Of a stretch of 7,829 nt of DNA, positions 5,380-7,829 are shown one piece after another (within the stretch, counting starts at the first letter, position 1; each line of letters starts with the position of its first letter). The notes beneath the pieces were generated by a model. That model did no database searches. It was given only the letters and a program-made list of their open reading frames with translations, and was not told the DNA's origin. The DNA is from Desulfobacterales bacterium (GTDB lineage: Bacteria; Desulfobacterota; Desulfobacteria; Desulfobacterales; UBA5852), in NCBI GenBank assembly GCA_030066455.1, contig JASJBQ010000226.1, positions 1 through 7,829 on the forward strand, given 5' to 3'. The position numbers and the translations under genes were made by a program.

Positions 5380-6384
5380 ATGCTGGCCTACATCATCCGA
5401 CGCCTGATGATCATGATCCCGACCCTTTTGGGGGTGACGGTGATCGTGTTCCTGATGCTGCACGCCACCCCCGGCGACCCGGCCGAGCTCCTTCTGGGCG
5501 AGCGGGCCACCGAAAAGGCCCTGCATGAGGTCCGGGAGCACCTGGGGCTGAATGAACCCCTGCACGTCCAGTACGGGCTGTTCCTCAAGCGCCTGATGAA
5601 GGGGGATCTGGGGGAGACCATCTGGACCCGGCAGAAGGTCTGGACCGAGGTCAAGCAGCGCTTTCCGGCCACTATCGAACTGGCGCTGGTGGCACTGTTC
5701 ATCAGTTGCTTCGCCGGGATGATCCTGGGGATCATCTCGGCCACCAAGCAGTATTCCCTGTTCGACTACGTCAGCATGCTCGGGGCCCTGGCCGGGGTCA
5801 GCATGCCCATTTTCTGGCTGGGGCTGGTCTTCATGCTGATCTTTTCCCTCAATCTGGGATGGCTGCCCCTCTCCGGCCGGCTGAGCATCGACGTCGATCT
5901 CGAGATCATCACCAATTTCTATATCCTGGACGCCGTCATCACCCGCAACTGGCCGGCGTTCAAGGACGCGGTCTGGCACATCATCATGCCGGCCGTGACC
6001 CTGAGCACGATTCCCACCGCCATCGTGGCCCGGATGACCCGCTCGGCCATGCTCGAGGTACTGCGCCAGGACTACATCAAGACCGCCAAGGCCAAAGGGC
6101 TCTCCCGGCTCAAAGTCATTTTCAAGCACGCCCTGCGCAACGCCATGATCCCGGTGGTGACCACCATCGGCCTGCAGTTCGGGGTGCTGCTGGGCGGCGC
6201 CATTCTGACCGAGACCATTTTCGCCTGGCCCGGCGTGGGCAAGTGGATGTACGACGCCGTCATGCAGCGGGACTATATGGTCATTCAGGGCGGCACCCTT
6301 TTCATCGCCGCCCTGTTCGTCGTGATCAACCTCTGCGTGGACGTGCTCTACGCGGTCATCAACCCGCGCATCAGCGTGCAATAG
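5380..6384 (+). CDS. dppB: Dipeptide ABC transporter permease, DppB type
   Basis: DppB is one of two inner-membrane channel subunits of the peptide importer. The 334-residue product is close to E. coli DppB (339). The N-terminus shows the class pattern of a basic start, a first helix (about 9-28) and PGDPA at 31-35. Further helices lie at about 98-121, 132-157, 199-217, 256-282 and 302-326. The cytoplasmic EAA loop that docks the ATPases is at about 231-250 (DYIKTAKAKGLSRLKVIFKH), and FAWPGVG follows at 281-287. The ATG at 5380 gives the expected N-terminus, although no good Shine-Dalgarno precedes it. It follows dppA after 119 bases holding two hairpins and precedes dppC by 24 bases. DppB, OppB and nickel NikB are close relatives; the DppA partner favours Dpp. 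Confidence 0.93.
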   Translation: MLAYIIRRLMIMIPTLLGVTVIVFLMLHATPGDPAELLLGERATEKALHEVREHLGLNEPLHVQYGLFLKRLMKGDLGETIWTRQKVWTEVKQRFPATIELALVALFISCFAGMILGIISATKQYSLFDYVSMLGALAGVSMPIFWLGLVFMLIFSLNLGWLPLSGRLSIDVDLEIITNFYILDAVITRNWPAFKDAVWHIIMPAVTLSTIPTAIVARMTRSAMLEVLRQDYIKTAKAKGLSRLKVIFKHALRNAMIPVVTTIGLQFGVLLGGAILTETIFAWPGVGKWMYDAVMQRDYMVIQGGTLFIAALFVVINLCVDVLYAVINPRISVQ

Positions 6385-6408
6385 GGACGGACAAGGCCAA
6401 AGCCAACC

Positions 6409-7290
6409 ATGCGTGCAGGCAACCCATACGACCGACACCCCTTATTCGAACAGCTCGGCCAGCTGTGGCGCAACAAGACCGCCGTCATCGGGCTGATCAT
6501 CATCACGGGGTTCATTATCATGGCCATCCTGGCGCCGGTGCTCAGCCCCCACGACCCGCTGAAGACGTCCCTCTACGACCAGCTCAAGCCGCCCGTCTGG
6601 CACGATACCGGCTCCTGGACGCATATCCTCGGCACCGACGAGCTGGGACGCGACACGCTATCGCGTATCATCTACGGCGCGCGCGTCTCGCTGACCGTGG
6701 CCATCGTCAGCGTGGGGATCGCTTTTACCCTGGGGACGCTCCTGGGATGCATCTCCGGCTATTACAAAGGCTTCTGGGACAGCCTTATCATGCGGATCAT
6801 GGACATGATCCTGGCCTTTCCCTATCTGCTCCTGGCCATCGTGGTGGTGGCCTATCTGGGGCCCAGCCTCCAGAACGCGATGATGGCCATCGGCATCACC
6901 TATGTGCCGCGCTTTGCCCGCATCGTCCGCGGCAGTGTGCTCGAGGAATGCGAAAAGGATTATGTCCTGGCGGCGCGCGCCGTGGGCGCCCGCGACTGGC
7001 GCATCATTTTCGTTGGCATCCTGCCCAACTGCCTGGGTCCGCTCATCGTCCAGACGACCCTGAGCATGGCCTCGGCCATCCTGGACGCGGCTGCCCTGAG
7101 TTTCCTGGGTTTGGGCGCCCAGCCGCCCACGCCCGAGTGGGGCGGGATGATCGCCCGCAGCCGGGCGCTGATCCTGCGGGCCTCCTGGGTCATGACCTTC
7201 CCGGGCATTGCCATCCTGCTGGCAGTACTGGGTTTCAACCTTCTGGGCGACGGCCTGCGCGACGCCCTGGATCCGCGGCTGCGCGACTGA
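6409..7290 (+). CDS. dppC: Dipeptide ABC transporter permease, DppC type
   Basis: DppC is the second channel subunit, pairing with DppB in the inner membrane. It has 293 residues (E. coli DppC 300). A cytoplasmic N-terminal segment with [12 protein letters not shown] leads into helix 1 (about 24-45). The periplasmic loop carries the subfamily motif [19 protein letters not shown] (74-92). Helices follow at about 94-116, 133-151, 155-171, 209-232 and 259-280. The EAA loop is at about 184-203 ([20 protein letters not shown]), and [17 protein letters not shown] at 231-247 is typical. The ATG at 6409 lacks a clear ribosome-binding site. A GC-rich hairpin follows four bases after the stop codon. 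OppC and NikC share this architecture, so substrate class rests on dppA. Confidence 0.93.
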   Translation: MRAGNPYDRHPLFEQLGQLWRNKTAVIGLIIITGFIIMAILAPVLSPHDPLKTSLYDQLKPPVWHDTGSWTHILGTDELGRDTLSRIIYGARVSLTVAIVSVGIAFTLGTLLGCISGYYKGFWDSLIMRIMDMILAFPYLLLAIVVVAYLGPSLQNAMMAIGITYVPRFARIVRGSVLEECEKDYVLAARAVGARDWRIIFVGILPNCLGPLIVQTTLSMASAILDAAALSFLGLGAQPPTPEWGGMIARSRALILRASWVMTFPGIAILLAVLGFNLLGDGLRDALDPRLRD

Positions 7291-7293
7291 TGC

Positions 7294-7310
7294 GGCGGCC
7301 TGCGGCCGCC
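7294..7310 (+). repeat. GC stem-loop between dppC and dppD
   Basis: GGCGGCC (7294-7300) and GGCCGCC (7304-7310) form a perfect 7-bp all-GC stem with a TGC loop. It lies between the dppC stop and the dppD start. No T-tract follows, so it is unlikely to be an intrinsic terminator; a processing or stability element is possible. Confidence 0.5.
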
Positions 7311-7330
7311 ACGAGAATGAACGGCGACTT

Positions 7331-7829
7331 ATGGTAGCTCAACCCCTGCTCAAGATCGAAAACCTCCAGACCTATTTCTATGTCAAAGGCCAGGTGGCCA
7401 AGGCGGTGGACGACGTGAGCCTTTCCATCCCGGCCGGTGAGACCCTGGGGCTGGTGGGCGAATCCGGATGCGGTAAGAGCGTCACGGCGCACTCCATCAT
7501 CCAGCTGATTCCCGACCCGCCCGGAAAAATCGTCGGGGGCCGGATCGAATTCGAGGGCCGGAACCTGCTCGAACTGCCCGAGGATCAGATGCGCCGGATC
7601 CGCGGCAACCGGATATCGATGATCTTTCAGGAACCCATGACCTCGTTGAACCCCGTCTTCACGGTGGGCGACCAGGTGGGCGAGGTCATGCGGCTGCACC
7701 AGAAGCTCTCCCGGGCGGCGGCGCGGGCGCGCACCGTCGAGATGTTCACCCTGGTGGGCATCCCGGCGCCGGAAACCCGTCTGGACGACTACCCCCACCA
7801 GATGAGCGGCGGCATGCGCCAGCGGGTGA
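7331..7829 (+). CDS. dppD: Dipeptide ABC transporter ATP-binding protein, DppD type (3' end cut)
   Basis: DppD is one of the two cytoplasmic ATPases powering peptide import. The first 166 codons are present and the gene runs off the right edge; the family is usually about 320-340 residues. The Walker A motif GESGCGKS is at 43-50. The Q-loop [13 protein letters not shown] has Q100, and the ABC signature MSGGMRQR starts at 158. EPMTSLNP and SGGMRQR are typical of the peptide/nickel ATPase subfamily. Walker B, the switch histidine and the C-terminal Opp/Dpp extension must lie outside. The ATG at 7331 gives the expected N-terminus ([11 protein letters not shown]); no strong Shine-Dalgarno is visible, and dppC ends 40 bases upstream. 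DppD is chosen over DppF because it directly follows dppC and lacks the longer DppF-type N-terminus. OppD or GsiA-like naming is possible. Confidence 0.92.
   Translation, partial: MVAQPLLKIENLQTYFYVKGQVAKAVDDVSLSIPAGETLGLVGESGCGKSVTAHSIIQLIPDPPGKIVGGRIEFEGRNLLELPEDQMRRIRGNRISMIFQEPMTSLNPVFTVGDQVGEVMRLHQKLSRAAARARTVEMFTLVGIPAPETRLDDYPHQMSGGMRQRV

Noticed and set aside
5326..6438. A long minus-strand open frame opposite dppB.
   Set aside because: The composition is typical of antisense to a GC-rich gene, with no recognisable domain; the plus strand has a complete permease.
5706..7337. A very long open frame on the plus strand overlapping dppB and dppC.
   Set aside because: Its translation is low-complexity (rich in H, R, G, P) and has no family features, while the overlapping frames encode clear DppB and DppC. 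It is a product of high-GC codon bias.
1..7829. CRISPR arrays, insertion sequences, tRNA or rRNA genes, phage genes.
   Set aside because: No regularly spaced repeats, terminal inverted repeats with a transposase, cloverleaf or rRNA-like segments were seen on either strand by reading; a covariance-model search was not possible here.

Overview
The window is GC-rich and gene-dense, with the look of a Gram-negative anaerobe, most plausibly a Desulfobacterota (deltaproteobacterial, Desulfosarcina-like) chromosome. That assignment is an inference from two things: the style of the Mrp-type antiporter cluster and a proteobacterial DppA-type peptide importer. No rRNA, tRNA, CRISPR array, transposase, integrase or phage gene was seen.

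Layout. (1) Bases 1-1447, minus strand: the promoter-proximal part of an Mrp/Mnh-type cation/proton antiporter operon, reading mrpE, mrpF, mrpG and then the start of a DUF4040/MbhD-like subunit that runs off the left edge. In canonical seven-gene mrp operons the DUF4040 module is the C-terminal part of the large MrpA protein encoded first. Here it is a separate gene after mrpG, as in the archaeal Mbh hydrogenase module. (2) Bases 1448-1730: a divergent spacer. (3) Bases 1731-2807, plus strand: an M20-family zinc peptidase/deacylase with all expected metal ligands. (4) Bases 2822-3322, minus strand: an unrecognised small putative lipoprotein with an EF-hand-like loop, convergent with the peptidase. 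A perfect dyad overlaps both stop codons. (5) Bases 3323-3559: a divergent, AT-richer regulatory spacer with a weak sigma70-like promoter, a 27-base interrupted dyad and a strong Shine-Dalgarno. (6) Bases 3560-7829, plus strand: dppA-dppB-dppC-dppD, an ABC importer of the dipeptide/oligopeptide class. dppD is cut by the right edge after its signature motif.

How the genes fit together. DppA captures peptides in the periplasm, DppB/DppC form the channel, and DppD (with a DppF expected just outside the window) powers uptake. The nearby M20 hydrolase could cleave imported peptides, but the two are separate transcription units and the link is only contextual. The Mrp-type complex would exchange Na+ and H+ across the inner membrane.

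No clearly new system is visible. The most interesting points are the split Mbh-like order of the antiporter cluster, the structured dppA-dppB spacer (two hairpins in tandem) together with a strong ribosome-binding site only at dppA, and the orphan lipoprotein.
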